Shown piece after piece: positions 47,650 through 60,889 of a DNA stretch of 64,000 nt. The translations under genes and the position numbers were made by a program. Under the pieces are notes generated by a model. The model did no database searches. It saw only the letters and a list, made by a program, of their open reading frames with translations, and was not told where the DNA came from. The first letter of the stretch is position 1. Each line of letters starts with the position of its first letter. The stretch is taken from the NCBI GenBank assembly GCA_009667805.1, contig CM019063.1, forward strand, positions 87,199,877 to 87,263,876, given 5' to 3'. The stretch is from Leptobrachium leishanense. Its lineage: Eukaryota > Chordata > Amphibia > Anura > Megophryidae.

Positions 47650-48181
47650 TTAACCCCTTCAATAGCAAGTGATTTTCCAAAAATAAAAAAACACAGTAAA
47701 GGAACCAGTGGTCTTTTGGAAAATCATTTCTTATTAATTAAATAGTTAGAAATATTTGGGAATATCCCCAGTGTATTTCTTACTGTGAAAACCTATTTGG
47801 CAGGCAGATGTCACCATCTACTGGCCAAATGGAGTTACTACACTTCTGAGGACATACTTGAAAATGAGAGAAATCTCAATGTATCCTTCCTGGTAAAATC
47901 CTTGCTCATAAAAAAACAAAAAAAACTGCATGCAGGATCAGCTGGGGAGATGTCAGTAAAAGACATTACCCAGCGGGTTTAAAACTGTTTTAGCACCTTA
48001 GATGTCATGTACACAGTTGTAAATCTTTAGGGCGACCTTTTAGAGCCTACATGAAAAGGAAATTTGCTTGCAAAAAAATAATTTCATGTGCAGCGCTCCA
48101 GCATAGCCCCAGATTGTGTTAACACTTCTGTGTTTGCTGCTGTTGATTGTGTATACATGATCACGGCAGTGAAGGGGTTAA
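47650..48181. mobile_element. TTAACCCCTTCA-family element, copy 2
   Basis: Left TTAACCCCTTCAATAGCAAG and right GGCAGTGAAGGGGTTAA are clear inverted ends with TTAA at both. The LINE tail block GAGAGAAATCTCAATGTATC lies inside at about 47870-47890, so a LINE or SINE tail inserted into it. Confidence 0.7.
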
Positions 48182-48615
48182 TTGGATATACCCTGTGTAG
48201 GCAGGTCAGATCGGGTTCAGAGTGACTTACACTACTAATAAACAATCCACCTCTTGATGTAAAATATAAGTAACAAAAGCATGTGTTTAAAATTTTAATA
48301 TCATTTGTACCTTTTAATTGACCTTTATTGATTTATGAAATTGATACGCCAAGTTTAGGCTGGTGTCAGACGATTGTTTTTATGAGCGGAAGGAACGTCC
48401 ATGAGAGTGGACATTCCTTTCACTCTGACGCCCATCTGGCCACCTCGCTGAGCGCAGTTAATGCTCTCAGCGCAGCAAGGCTTGATCCTCCTATGGAGGA
48501 TTGCGCTTTGCAGCCCCGTCGAACGTGCATCTTCTTGCTTTGAGAGGGAGGCTTTCTAAACGGACGCAGCATGTCCGATGTAGTGTGTGCAATTCGTGGC
48601 GCTATACAGTGTGTG

Positions 48616-49292
48616 TAAAGGAAAGAGAATTGTGAAGCATAATCTGCAAGACAAATCAATACACACATAGTGCAGACTGCAGATACAACATTTAATCAAT
48701 TATGCCCCCGCTGGATTGGCACTCACAAGATAAATAACCAGGCACATAGCAGGTACTTGGTTACCCTCTCCTGATAGATTGTGTTGCCTCCTGAACTCCG
48801 GACCATCAGAATAACGCCAAGGAATTCCTCCAGGCTTGTTTGGTCAGTCAGTGGAACAGGAATCAGGCTCATTGAAAGAAAATCAGACCAGCAGTGGCTC
48901 CAATAAAAACAATTTAATTAAAATAACATGAATAAAAAAGTTGGAACACCATCCAACGCGTTTCGTCTCTGCTACACGCAAGACTTCATCAGGGATATGG
49001 TGTTCTTTCAGAATAACGCAGTTTATATAGCCAAACAATCGAGAGGCAACACAATCTATGTGCCTGATTAAGTTATTTATCTTGTGAGTGCCAATCCAGC
49101 AGGGGTATAATTGATTAAATGTTGTATCTGCTGTCTGCACTATGTGTGTATTGATTTGTCTTGCAGATTATGCTTCACAATTCTCTTTCCTTTATACATC
49201 CTGTTGGCATTGAGGGGACAGTGCTGTTGTACGAAGCCTAGCAGATACGTATTATTTTATTATTGGGAGTGGTCACTAAATTTTTCTTGTTC
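48616..49292 (-). mobile_element. Penelope-like retroposed segment with inverted arms
   Basis: A 677-bp insertion flanked by a perfect 16-bp target duplication, CGCTATACAGTGTGTG (48600-48615, 49293-49308). Its two arms, about 48616-48800 and 49045-49207, are inverted copies of each other (shared GAGAATTGTGAAGCATAATC, GGATTGGCACTCACAAGATA). One arm has an extra 25-bp piece near 48752-48778. Between them is a hammerhead ribozyme motif on the minus strand. Ribozyme, long duplication and inverted partial copies together fit a Penelope-like element. No reverse transcriptase or GIY-YIG endonuclease frame is present, so it is non-autonomous or truncated. Confidence 0.75.
48944..49005 (-). ncRNA. Type I hammerhead ribozyme motif
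   Basis: Read on the minus strand: GAACACCA and UCC (stem I, 5' side), the conserved CUGAUGA (complement of 48986-48992), stem II GUCU/AGAC extended by UGC/GCA with a GUGUA loop, the conserved GAAA (complement of 48961-48964), a minimal stem III AC-GC-GU, U17, then GGA and UGGUGUUC closing stem I. Every invariant core base is present. Predicted self-cleavage lies between minus-strand bases 48955 and 48954. Short stem III is characteristic of Penelope-like element hammerheads, which are thought to work best as dimers. Activity is predicted and untested. Confidence 0.85.
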
Positions 49293-52014
49293 CGCTATAC
49301 AGTGTGTGGCCAGCCCAGTTGCAGCGTCACAACACTGCGGCGGATGCCGGGCAGCATGTCAGTACTTCGATATGCAGGTAGATGGCCCTTGGTGTTTTCA
49401 GATTTTATTTGTATGCTGATCTGAATCTCACACCCAAGTTGACTTTGCTCAAACTCACGTGTTTTCCAAGTACCATGGCTTACTCAAGAGCATTTGCATG
49501 TGTGACTTTTTCCCCTCCATAAATATGTTGTAATTCGGCTTTAAACGGCATTTTTTTTACTTTCTTATTTGAACTCTGCCTGCTTTTTTTAAAGCCAAGA
49601 CTATAACTTCCCATGCACCCAAGAGTTTTAGTTCCTTCACTAATAATGGCAAGGACATTGAGGCTTTTTTCACCCAAGCAATGGATCTTTCTCCTCACTT
49701 TTTAGATCTACCAGTAATCTTTCGTGAATTTAGCTGCATCGTTCTACTTTATAGAACATGGTTTCTAATTAAACATTGTAACCTTGGTAGCACAGAGGTT
49801 GGGAGAAAGTGTCAGAGAGGAAACCTGCAAATACTCGTTTCGAAATGTCATGTCAAGCAATGTTTTGACGTACGTTTGGCTTGATATGTGCAATGTATGT
49901 AAAACTTTCCTTGCACTGTTGCAGAAATAAACATCTAAAAGCAATGGGAATTCCCTATTATTACTGTGTACAGCAGGCTACGAATATGCTTTGGGTTATT
50001 CTGACTTCCTAATATTCATGTTTTAGTTGACATCTCTTACACAAATAATCAGTGCGTCTCCTAAACATTTCTATTGGAGGGCCGTGATTGGACAGAAATA
50101 CATCATCCTTTACCTTGTGGCTGTCAAAGCAGCAAATTTCAGAAATACGTTTGCTGTTGTTGGGTTTAATTTATTACATTCTTGCATATTTCTTAATAGA
50201 ATAATGCGTTTAATCTTTGGATGCCAGCATTTTTTTTTCAACTAGCATTCTTTAAAAATACTTGATAACCAATTAATACTTGGGGATAATATACAGTAAA
50301 ACAGGAGGATGGGAGCGGATGTGTTCATCCCGGCTCCCTCTGCACTCCTTTCTGTTTTAACCCATTAGATTCTTTCAAACTAACCTACTTTTTCAACACT
50401 GGGGCTTACTCGGTGTTGGATTGGATGTTACATGCTGCTGGCTTCCTGTAAACCGCAGCTGTCATGTGATTACAGGGACCATAGAGGCACAAGCGAGCGC
50501 TCAGCCAATCCAATTGGCTCTCAAAGCTGAGTACATTGAGCACCATGGATAAAGTTAGCTCCAAAGGTTCCGAAATCTAGGAACCTGAATCAGCGCTTGC
50601 TGGTCTCAAGTTCTTTGAGGGATGAATTCCCTGCGTTCGAGACCTCCATCAACGAACTGAGAACTCCTCCTCCCTGGAGAGGTTTGACGGCACTCAGGGC
50701 ACTGTGACCACTCAAATTAAATTAAGTGGTCACATTACCTACAGTGTCCTTTTAATGCTGTACACTATTTAGCTACTCATTTCTATTTTTTTCAATATTT
50801 TTCTACATTTATTACTTAAGCAGTTTCTTATAACCTGATAATTGCCACATTGCTCTAACATTAATCACAGCTGTTGTAAACGTAGCACCTCCATAGACTT
50901 CAATGGCTCTGGTAAGTCTACAACAGCTCTGGTTAAGTTTACACCAAGGCTGGAATACAGCCCAATGTTTGTTTATCTTATTAAACCGGTTTTCTTTGCC
51001 TTTCAAATATGGGCCATGTATAACTTATGACTCAAACGGTAACTTGGTCATTTCTGTAACAGAGAAACACTCTTTATGTCACCTAATTTTTTATTCGCTG
51101 TTACCAATACCTTATGCAACAGTTAAGAAGACCGGGCAGTCATTGAGTACCTTGTGTGTAATGACACATCTAGGCAGGTATGGGGCAAAGTGCCACTTTG
51201 ATCACATGCCCACTATAATGGTGACGCACTGAGAGACCCCAGAAGTCAAGGTACAGGACGATCCCATTGCGTGCTATGAGTGATTCCCAAGCAAATCAAT
51301 CCAGAAGAATAGTTCACATCCTGCCATAGACATTAGATCACTGTGACAACCTGTCAATGTGATCATGCGTCTCAGTCCATGCAGCAGGACTGGAAGCATA
51401 CAGTGTTCTCAGTAAACACAGGGTTTAGTAGGTAATTGCTATAGAGCTCCACGCACCAGTGAGTTCCAGAGGCTAATGAAAGGTATCATATTAATTAAAT
51501 CATTTTTATTTGGTAGTTGGGTTCAACTATGAAAACCTTCTCCTGTATTATTTTAACAAAAGTAAATAATTCCACTGTTTAGCAAGATAAAGCTGAGAAA
51601 ACATGGGCCAAAATGTTACAAATAGAGCTTTTTAAACTGTTTTCCTTTAAAGAGTCAGTCGTTTCTACACAAAAGTGACGAGCACAATGCACAGAGATGT
51701 TTACTAGATATAAAAAATGGTGATTCAATATATGGACTACAGTCTAAAATTTGTGCTCACAATTTATGTTTAGTAAGTGTTTTGGATTAAGTGTTTTGGC
51801 ACATAGTGTCTTTATTTGCAGACGGGATTAAGAAATTCTGTGATTTTTTTTTATTTTTTTTTATTAAGCTTTGGACATAAAGTATATTTTAATATCCTCT
51901 AACTGTTTGGCATTACTAATGCTCATCTCTCGTGCCAACATAAATATATAATTGTGAGCAAACACAATTTATAAGAGCGCTGAGAAGGGGCAGAGGCGTC
52001 ACCAGCATGTCCTT

Positions 52015-52377
52015 CGATGAGTCCCTGCTTAGGCCTCATAAAGGTTTCGATAAATGCTGCCATTACAGAAAAGATATTGACATATGCAAATCACACTGTT
52101 ATCTCCCATAAAGGTGCACAGAACTGAAATACCAAGGAAGTCTCCTCTGCACAAGAGATATAGCAAGCATAGGCCTTGTCAGGAGGGTAAAGCTCACAGC
52201 CCACTAGGCACCTCGAATGAGGGATCCAGGGCTGTATTACCCTCTAAGTGGCCTACCCTACGATGTGTCCCCGCTTAGGTCTTATAAGGTTTTAGCTCAA
52301 TGGTGCCATTACAGAAAATTTGTAACGAATGCAAATAAGATTGCTGTCACCCAAAATGGGCGACCAGAACTGAAATG
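52015..52377. repeat. Direct repeat of about 115 bp, two copies 248 bp apart
   Basis: The blocks 52015-52131 and 52263-52377 share a CTGCTTAGGCCTCATAAAGG-like start, TGCCATTACAGAAAA, and a final GNCCAGAACTGAAAT-like end. They are diverged and flank unrelated sequence. Origin unknown. Confidence 0.65.
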
Positions 52378-52380
52378 TTA

Positions 52381-53133
52381 AGGGGTTATTCAAAGAGAGC
52401 CGAAATGGCTCCGAAAGTGAATATGGTGCAATTTCGCGGCTATTCAATAGCTGGAAGTTCACCATATATTGGCAGCTGCCAGCGCAATATCATGCTTGTT
52501 TGGAATCCCCATAGAGAAGCAATGGTTAGTCTATTCAAAGACACCGAACAGCAGTGAAATGTCCTGATTTTCGGTAGTTTCATTCAGCAGGTTTAATCAG
52601 GCGAATCCCATAGGTTTCAATGTAAAAAATATTCTCGTTTTTATGAAATATCTATTAAACCGTTTATTTTTTTAATTTGCAGAAAAAATACTTTATTCTT
52701 TATTTTTAGGCATTTTCGGGATTTTTTTGGCGAATTGTTTTTTTTCAGATTTTTATTTTTTAAATAGTGTTTTTTGTTCTGTAACGGACCTTTGTATTAT
52801 TATTCATAGGACCTTATATATTCCGGACATTTTCATGCAATAGATTTTTTGCAAACAGCTTTTAAAAATGGCTGTGCTTGTTTTTTTTCCCTCCACATAC
52901 GTCAGCTTGTCAGCTTTTTCCGGCGGCTGGTTGGCGCTCTGTTCGGCGGATCATTGGCTTTTTTCGGATGCGTTCGTGTTTTGCGCCGTTTTTTCTTTTC
53001 GATGCAGTGGTTTTTGCGGATGCGTTCAGCAGATTTTCCCTGCGCTTCGGGGAACCCTGCGGTGAATGCTGAATTCACCACAGGGTCAGGTAATTTGATT
53101 CCCAAAAGTGCAGGGAACGTGAGAATAACCCTG
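52381..53133. mobile_element. Harbinger-like MITE, long type, TTA duplication
   Basis: Runs from AGGGGTTATTCAAAGAGAGC to GAGAATAACCCTG, with TTA outside both ends (52378-52380 and 53134-53136). Confidence 0.8.
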
Positions 53134-53626
53134 TTAGTCTCCTCCGAATGAAACATACATCAAGCCTCAATGATTGTGTTAGGCCTCATCAGACAGGTAT
53201 AGCTGTTTGAAGTAATTTCAAGGACAAGCAAGACTAAATCCTATGGTCCTGGAACTTTCTCAAAATTCGAATCGATCCTCACAGCAGCTTGACGTCTCTT
53301 CTCTCACAGTAAATTCAAAGTTGCATATAATATTGCATACTCTTCAAATAATATGATAGAAACTGCTCAATAGAATGTTTTTGTGATTAAATCTACTTTT
53401 CAGTTGACATAATTTCATAAGTCAACTATAAATTACAGCATCGGAGAAGTTTTTATGAGTTATGGAACTTTTTCTTGTCTGTTTCCAAAACAACATTCTT
53501 GAAACAATATTAAACGAAAAGAATACATTTATTAAGAGAGAAAAAGGTCATGTTTAAAAAAAACTATACAGTGGTGCAAAATGATGTTAAATTTAGGGTG
53601 AAAGTGTGACAGAAGTGCTATATTAT

Positions 53627-54505
53627 CAGGGTAATTCAAAGAGATCCGAATTACTTGAGAAAGGTAACCGTACGCTGAAAATCAGTGTACGGTTACCTTT
53701 CTTGGCCATTCGGCTATCCAGAGAGCAGGCAATTCGCCAAATCCTGGCGAATTGCCTGAACATACGGTGCCTGTTCGAGGGCAGTGAAATCCCCATAGAG
53801 AAGCAATGCTTCGGCTATTCAGAGAGCACAAACCAGCAGTGAAAGGTTCCCGAAAAGCCCTGCCATTCGGTGGTTTAATTCGGCAGGTTTATTCAGGCGA
53901 ATCCCATAGGCTTCAATGTTAAAAATATTCCCGTTTTAATTCAATATCTAATAAACCATTCATAAAATGGAATTCTAATAAAGCATTCCATAAAATGCTG
54001 CAGTAAAGAGTCTTTCTTTATTTATAGATTTTTTTTAGGATATTTTAAGCATTTTTCTTTTTTTTTTAAGTTTACTTTTTTCTGTAACAGCCCTTTTTAT
54101 TATCATTCCCTGGACCTCATATGTAAATTTCAGACATTTTCGCTCAGTAGTTTCTTTCCAAACAGCGTTTCACTTTTCAAACATTCAAGCAAACGGTTTT
54201 CCTAATGTATTCACTTCACTCTGTCTGCGGTCTCGGCTTTTTCCGGCGGCTGCGATCGGCTCCTGCTCGGGTTTTTCCGTGGTTTTCGGAAGGTTAATCC
54301 AGATGTTTTTGCGGGTTTTCGGTGTGCATTCGCCAGGTTTTGCGGTTAGTTTTCGGCAGCTTTTCCCTGCAATTCGGGGACCCTGTGGTGCTTGCTGAAT
54401 TCACCGCAGGGTCACCGAAATGGGATCGGCAAAAGGAACCGAATTGAAGAGAACGAAAAGTCACCAAACGTGCGGTGACTTTTCGAATCTCTTTGAATTA
54501 CCCTG
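53627..54505. mobile_element. Harbinger-like MITE, long type, TAT duplication
   Basis: Runs from CAGGGTAATTCAAAGAGATC to TCTCTTTGAATTACCCTG with TAT at 53624-53626 and 54506-54508. It is very similar to 37465-38358 and, inverted, to 26932-27826. Confidence 0.9.
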
Positions 54506-55404
54506 TATGTGTGATGTGATTGCTTTTGTATATGTTTACTTTTCTATAAATGACAACTTAGCATGTTTTTAAGTTTGAACTAAAGAATAGAAATTGTGAT
54601 AAGCATTAGGTTTATTTTGTTATTTTATCTTATTGGCCTTTTTTCAATAAAAGTCTTCTGCTTAGTGCGGTTGAGACTCTTGATGAGGCTTAGAATATGT
54701 TCTTTGTACCCGTTATGCACAATTTGAGTCTAATTTTAACCACTCATCATTTATACTGGTATCAGGAATTTTTGTGACGTGCAAATTATTTAAAAAATAA
54801 GAAGCTTACTGGAATATCTACATGAGTCACAAAACCAACACAAATCTAATCGCAAAGCTGTGAAAGTGCAGAGTATTTTTGTTTATAAAATGCCATCCAA
54901 ACCCTGTATTTATTTTACTATCTTTGAAATCGTGGTTAAGTATCATATTGGGAAAGCTGCCAATGTGTTAAGAGAAGATAAAAAAGTGAACTATAATCCA
55001 AACTTGTTCTGTTACAGCTTTTTGGCTTTAACCTTGAGAAAAAAACAAAGTGGTTTAAGCCAAGATAGAGGTGTTTGGTGATGTAATCTAATGTGAGGTA
55101 ATAGAATGTCACTCATTTCCTGCCACTTAAAGAAGAATATATTTAATACAAATAACATATTGAAAGGGTGAACAGGTAAATAAATTGCAATGCAATTTAA
55201 TCCAGTTCCTTTGTATTTATTTAGTCATTGCATATATAATCATTTATAATAAATGCAGTTTTTAATAATATATTATATGGTACATTGGAACATTTAGACA
55301 TTTGTTCACTGATCAGAACAGATTGATGTCAATGACTGAATATTTCCAAACTTATAAATCACAAAAATCTCTCATATGTTCGTTCTTCTGAGGAGAGAAA
55401 ATAC

Positions 55405-56425
55405 AACGGGTTATATTCCAAAGGCAATGCTAAAATTGGGATCCTAACGGGGAAAACCTGCGCCTGCAGGTTTCCCTGTAGCATTCCCATTTTAGTGTTA
55501 AATTTCAGGGCAGGCGCTGTCTCAGCATTTTGCCTCGGAGCTCAGCGCTACCCTTAGTGATATTCATGGTAGCGATTCTGCACCATTGCGAGTATCACCT
55601 CCTGGAGTCCATAGGACTCCATGGAGGGTTCCACCACTGAGCCGCCAGCCCTGTACGATCTCGCGCAGTGATCACGGGGGGAGACTGGGAACTATTCATA
55701 CCCACTCTGCTCCTGGCAGCAAGAAGCGGCTGATCAAGACACTGTTCTTGCCGCGCTTTGAGATGTGAGTATCTGACTTATTGAGGTTTTTTTTAGGAAG
55801 TGATTAATGATTTTACAAAAGTGGAATCATTTAGCGTCAGCTTTTAGGAGTAACTAAAATTATTGACACCATCAAATCTTCCCCCAGTCTTAAGTCACTC
55901 AAGAGCTCCTTAATAACATTCCTCAATACGGAATGCACCTGTAAACATGTAACATAATGACTTATCTACATATTTATTTTCTGTTAATCTGTATATTTGT
56001 GTTGTTTTTTTTTAATATCTTACATTGTATTACTTTGTATTTCTGTAACAATTCAATGTTCTTGAACCCAGGACATACTTGAAAACGAGAGAAATCTCAA
56101 TGTATCCTTCCTGGTAAAATCCTTTATAAATAAATAAATAAATTTAGCCTATCACTGCGGTAATTAGCGCTAGTACTTTGTAATACCTTATTTATCAAAA
56201 CACTAATTATTGATTGCGCTCCCATGTTAAGTATAGGGTGCGCAAAGTACAGTAAGCTTGCGGAAGCTAGTGCAATCACTGATGCACTAACGGGATTTTC
56301 ACGGGTTTAGCATCAGGAATTTAATATGGAGGAAATGTGTTAAAGTCACTTAACCTAGCGCTTAACCTAGCGCTAACAGGTACTCACCCAACGCTAAATG
56401 TAATTTAGGCCAATATCTCTTTATG
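55405..56425. repeat. Dispersed GC-rich repeat, family D, copy 3, split by a LINE tail
   Basis: Shares the ACCTGCGCCTGCAGGTTT start, the GTGATCACGGGGGGAGACTG block and the CATGTTAAGTATAGGGTGCG block with copies at 19240 and 34400. A LINE 3' end (55855-56141) interrupts it. Confidence 0.65.
55855..56141 (+). mobile_element. LINE 3'-end fragment inserted in family D repeat
   Basis: Plus-strand sequence matches the reverse complement of 45300-45650: CATCAAATCTTCCCCCAGTC, then GGAATGCACCTGTAAACATG and the GAGAGAAATCTCAATGTATC tail, ending in AAATAAATAAATAAAT. It is a heavily 5'-truncated copy of the LINE at 45300-46310. Confidence 0.85.
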
Positions 56426-56644
56426 GTAGTTCGTCTCGGGTGAGAAACTCACCATAACTTAGCTCAGTGTAAAATGCATCAGTATCCTATGCAGTCACGA
56501 ATCACATTCTATCAGTTCTAATTTGTATTGTCATTTTGTCCATTTAAAATAAGTGACAATCATCTAATTTGGATCAACCATTCTCTTGGTGCTTCTTGTC
56601 TATTTCTGAACAAGAATGCATCAGAAGAAGACTTCTTGGCCTAG

Positions 56645-58250
<1,606 letters not shown>

Positions 58251-58433
58251 TTGCTTGTGGACAGCCTCCTCTGGTAGAAAATGCAAAGACTTTTGGACAG
58301 GTTAAACCACGTTATGAGATAAATTCACTGATTAGATACCACTGCAAAGATGGATTCATTCAGCGTCATATGCCAACTATACGATGCAGAGGAGATGGAA
58401 GATGGGATATGCCTAAGGTTACATGTTTGCAAC
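58251..58433 (+). CDS. VCAN: Versican CCP/Sushi domain exon
   Basis: A 183-nt, phase 1-1 exon that encodes the complement-control-protein module at the end of G3: [17 protein letters not shown], then [19 protein letters not shown] and [18 protein letters not shown]. All four CCP cysteines, the hydrophobic YHC strand and the conserved W before the last cysteine are present. Acceptor GTATAG ends at 58250 and donor GTAAGT starts at 58434. Confidence 0.97.
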
Positions 58434-59632
58434 GTAAGTAGCGCTTCAACTCCCAATAAAGCCACACCCCTGTCACCAAGCAGTTACGACCAAGTAAATT
58501 ATATTAATTAATATTAAGCAATATTTACTCAAGTCTTTGTTTCCCAATGTGGAACATTTTTTATGGTTCAAAAGAAATACCTGTATGTATCTTTAGACCA
58601 CAGTGTAATTTATTAATATTTAATGGGTGGATATGTTTATGAAACAAAAGCGTCTAGCAGCTCTCTAAATAAAATGAAATTCAGAAAGTCAAATGTAAAA
58701 CAGAGAAGACCTTTTACACAACCATCATTCATAATTGTGCAATAATATATTCTTCCCCAAAAATACTTTTTATAATCAAATTAGTTCTCCAATATTTTAA
58801 AGGATTTCATATAGCTGTAGGACATGTATTACTTTAGTTTATACACATGTTATTCATTGGTTGCTATACTCACTCACCAGGAATAATAGTGGCTTCTCCA
58901 GAAAAGTTTGGAAGCAAGGAAAATTTATCCAACCTCCCATTTTTTATTTTATTTTATAGAAACTCCGAACTAGGAATTACCTATAATTATGCTGAAATTG
59001 CCCACTGCCCACAACGTTTGAGGGTTATATTTAGATTACAGGGTAGTTTCGGGGTTATTATTTTACCGATATGTCCTGAAATTTAAATAGGGATTGCAAA
59101 TGCTGTAGGAAACCCTAGAATGATACTGATTACAGAATGGTTTAGAAACGTCTAGACAAACATCCTGATTTTGAAAACAGAAAATTAGGTTTAAAATATT
59201 CTTGTAATTAATTGATTCAAATTTGCCTACTACTAAAAGTAGTGGAGATTTTGCAGTGATTTAGACTTTTTGTATTTTTAAAAAATAATTACATTTTTAT
59301 TTATCTGAAATAGAAATCAGAACCTTAAAATTATTGTGTGCAAAATATCAGCAAATGTCCATTTATATTTTCATTATTTAGTTACAATGTCCATCAACTT
59401 CAACCATTCATCAAGTTCAATGTTCTTAAGAATAGGTCCAATCTTTGATCATTGCATGAGAACTCACACAGATGAAAGATCTAGCCCATAAAATCAGTGC
59501 ATAGATTCTTATGCTTTTATTTTATTCCAAGAAATCTTGTGAGACCCCCTTATCACCTGTCCTATATCTAGCAGAGGTATGGAATCTAGCTTGCTGTCAT
59601 ATACTAATACATTTTTATATATATATGTTTAG
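58434..59632 (+). other. VCAN: Last VCAN intron
   Basis: GTAAGT to TATGTTTAG. AT-rich; no repeat or gene recognised. Confidence 0.93.
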
Positions 59633-59763
59633 CTTCCTCTTATCAACGGACTTATTCCAAGAAGTATTACTACAAATTCATTCCACCTGAGATGAGGACT
59701 ATGCAAAACTCCCCAAAACATCATCATCGCTGGAGCAGGACATGGCAAAATTCTCCACGCTGA
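59633..59763 (+). CDS. VCAN: Versican last coding exon and stop codon
   Basis: The exon encodes the C-terminal tail [20 protein letters not shown], then [20 protein letters not shown] and SPR, with TGA at 59761-59763. The [10 protein letters not shown] start and the HxHRWSRxWQ end match the conserved lectican tail, which is basic and rich in aromatic residues. The acceptor AG is at 59631-59632. Confidence 0.95.
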
Positions 59764-59882
59764 AAACATTTCTAGCACCACCAGAACACACGTCGGCTGC
59801 CGAAGTCCTAAATTATAGTGCCTTTGATATCAGACATGTTATTTGTCAGACCTTGGACATTAAGGAACAATGGCATTAAAAA

Positions 59883-59899
59883 AATAAAAGTTAAATAAA
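59883..59899 (+). promoter_or_regulatory. VCAN: Proximal poly(A) signals
   Basis: Two AATAAA hexamers at 59883-59888 and 59894-59899, about 120 nt after the stop codon. They could give a very short 3' UTR; use is unknown. Confidence 0.4.
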
Positions 59900-60464
59900 A
59901 AAAAACACAAAACCATTGAGGATAGAATACATTTCGAATTAAAATGTTAACCGTTATAGGGAACTAAACCTGATGCAAGCATAACACGATTTCCAGCCTA
60001 CTAGAAATTTTTAGTTTTTGTTATATTTGTACGTCACCAATGCAAAAAACAATTTTTTATTGTATTAACAGCTTATGCTAATATTTAAATAGCTTGACCA
60101 TAGCACCAATTAATTTTTGTAAATAAGATGATTTAAATATGTTTTTTTTTTTCTAATCATGTATATATAAATAGTCAAACTAAGTCAGGCATATTATTTA
60201 ATAAGTGCTATATGGCGTAAATGTCAAATCGTTAATAAAAACTGATTTTAGTTCACCAAGGCTGGAAATAATTCAAAGTCTGGAAGAGAACACCTTGGCA
60301 GAAAGAAAGAAACGTTCATCAGTGCGCCATTTAAAAAAAAAAACATTAAAAAAAACATTAAAAAATATAACAAACACGTGCCATATATTTAAATGTTGTC
60401 ATGTATTAGGAAAATGCAAATAGAGCTTTCAAAAATTTCACATTCAAGTCTCTTTGTTGACTGC

Positions 60465-60470
60465 AATAAA
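60465..60470 (+). promoter_or_regulatory. VCAN: Candidate poly(A) signal
   Basis: AATAAA inside CTGCAATAAAGGAATGCG, followed by a T/G-richer stretch. Confidence 0.45.
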
Positions 60471-60673
60471 GGAATGCGTTTCCTGTTCATCCATGACCAC
60501 TTTTCAGAAATGGACTATTTGGATGAATTAAGCTTTTTTTTTTTTTTTGTATGATTCATTAGTTTCATATTATACTTTAAAGAATCGTTTAAGAAGCATG
60601 GGGGTATCGCAGATTGTTTGTTTTTTCTTTTCTGCCCCTGGAATTAAAAGAGCTAAGCTACTGTACAAAATCC

Positions 60674-60736
60674 TTAACCCCTTCAGGGTAGATGGCATGC
60701 ATGTTAAGAATTTCACCACAGCCTTGAAGGGGTTAA
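60674..60736. mobile_element. 63-bp TTAA-flanked hairpin in the 3' UTR
   Basis: TTAACCCCTTCAGGG at the left and CCTTGAAGGGGTTAA at the right form a near-perfect inverted repeat with TTAA at both ends. The ends resemble the elements at 46683 and 47650, so this is probably a minimal deletion derivative of that family. Confidence 0.65.
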
Positions 60737-60862
60737 GGGTGCCATTTCTAATGGTCATTGACGCAAACCAAGATCTGACACCAATGTACTGTGTTTGTAT
60801 AAATCTGCATCACTTTTATGATGCAAGCGTTTATATTAAATTAAGACTGCTGCATGAGTAGT

Positions 60863-60889
60863 TGCAACAACAACAACAACAACAACAAT
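60863..60889. repeat. (CAA)n microsatellite in the 3' UTR
   Basis: About nine CAA units. Confidence 0.95.

Larger units (their letters stand above)
48358..49370. mobile_element. GGCTGGTGTCAGACG MITE split by a retroposed segment
   Basis: The left part (48358-48615) starts GGCTGGTGTCAGACGATTG after TTA. The right part resumes at 49309 with GCCAGCCCAGTTGCAGCGTC and runs to about 49370, where it decays. Both parts align with the uninterrupted copy at 32004-32354 in reverse complement. Confidence 0.8.
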
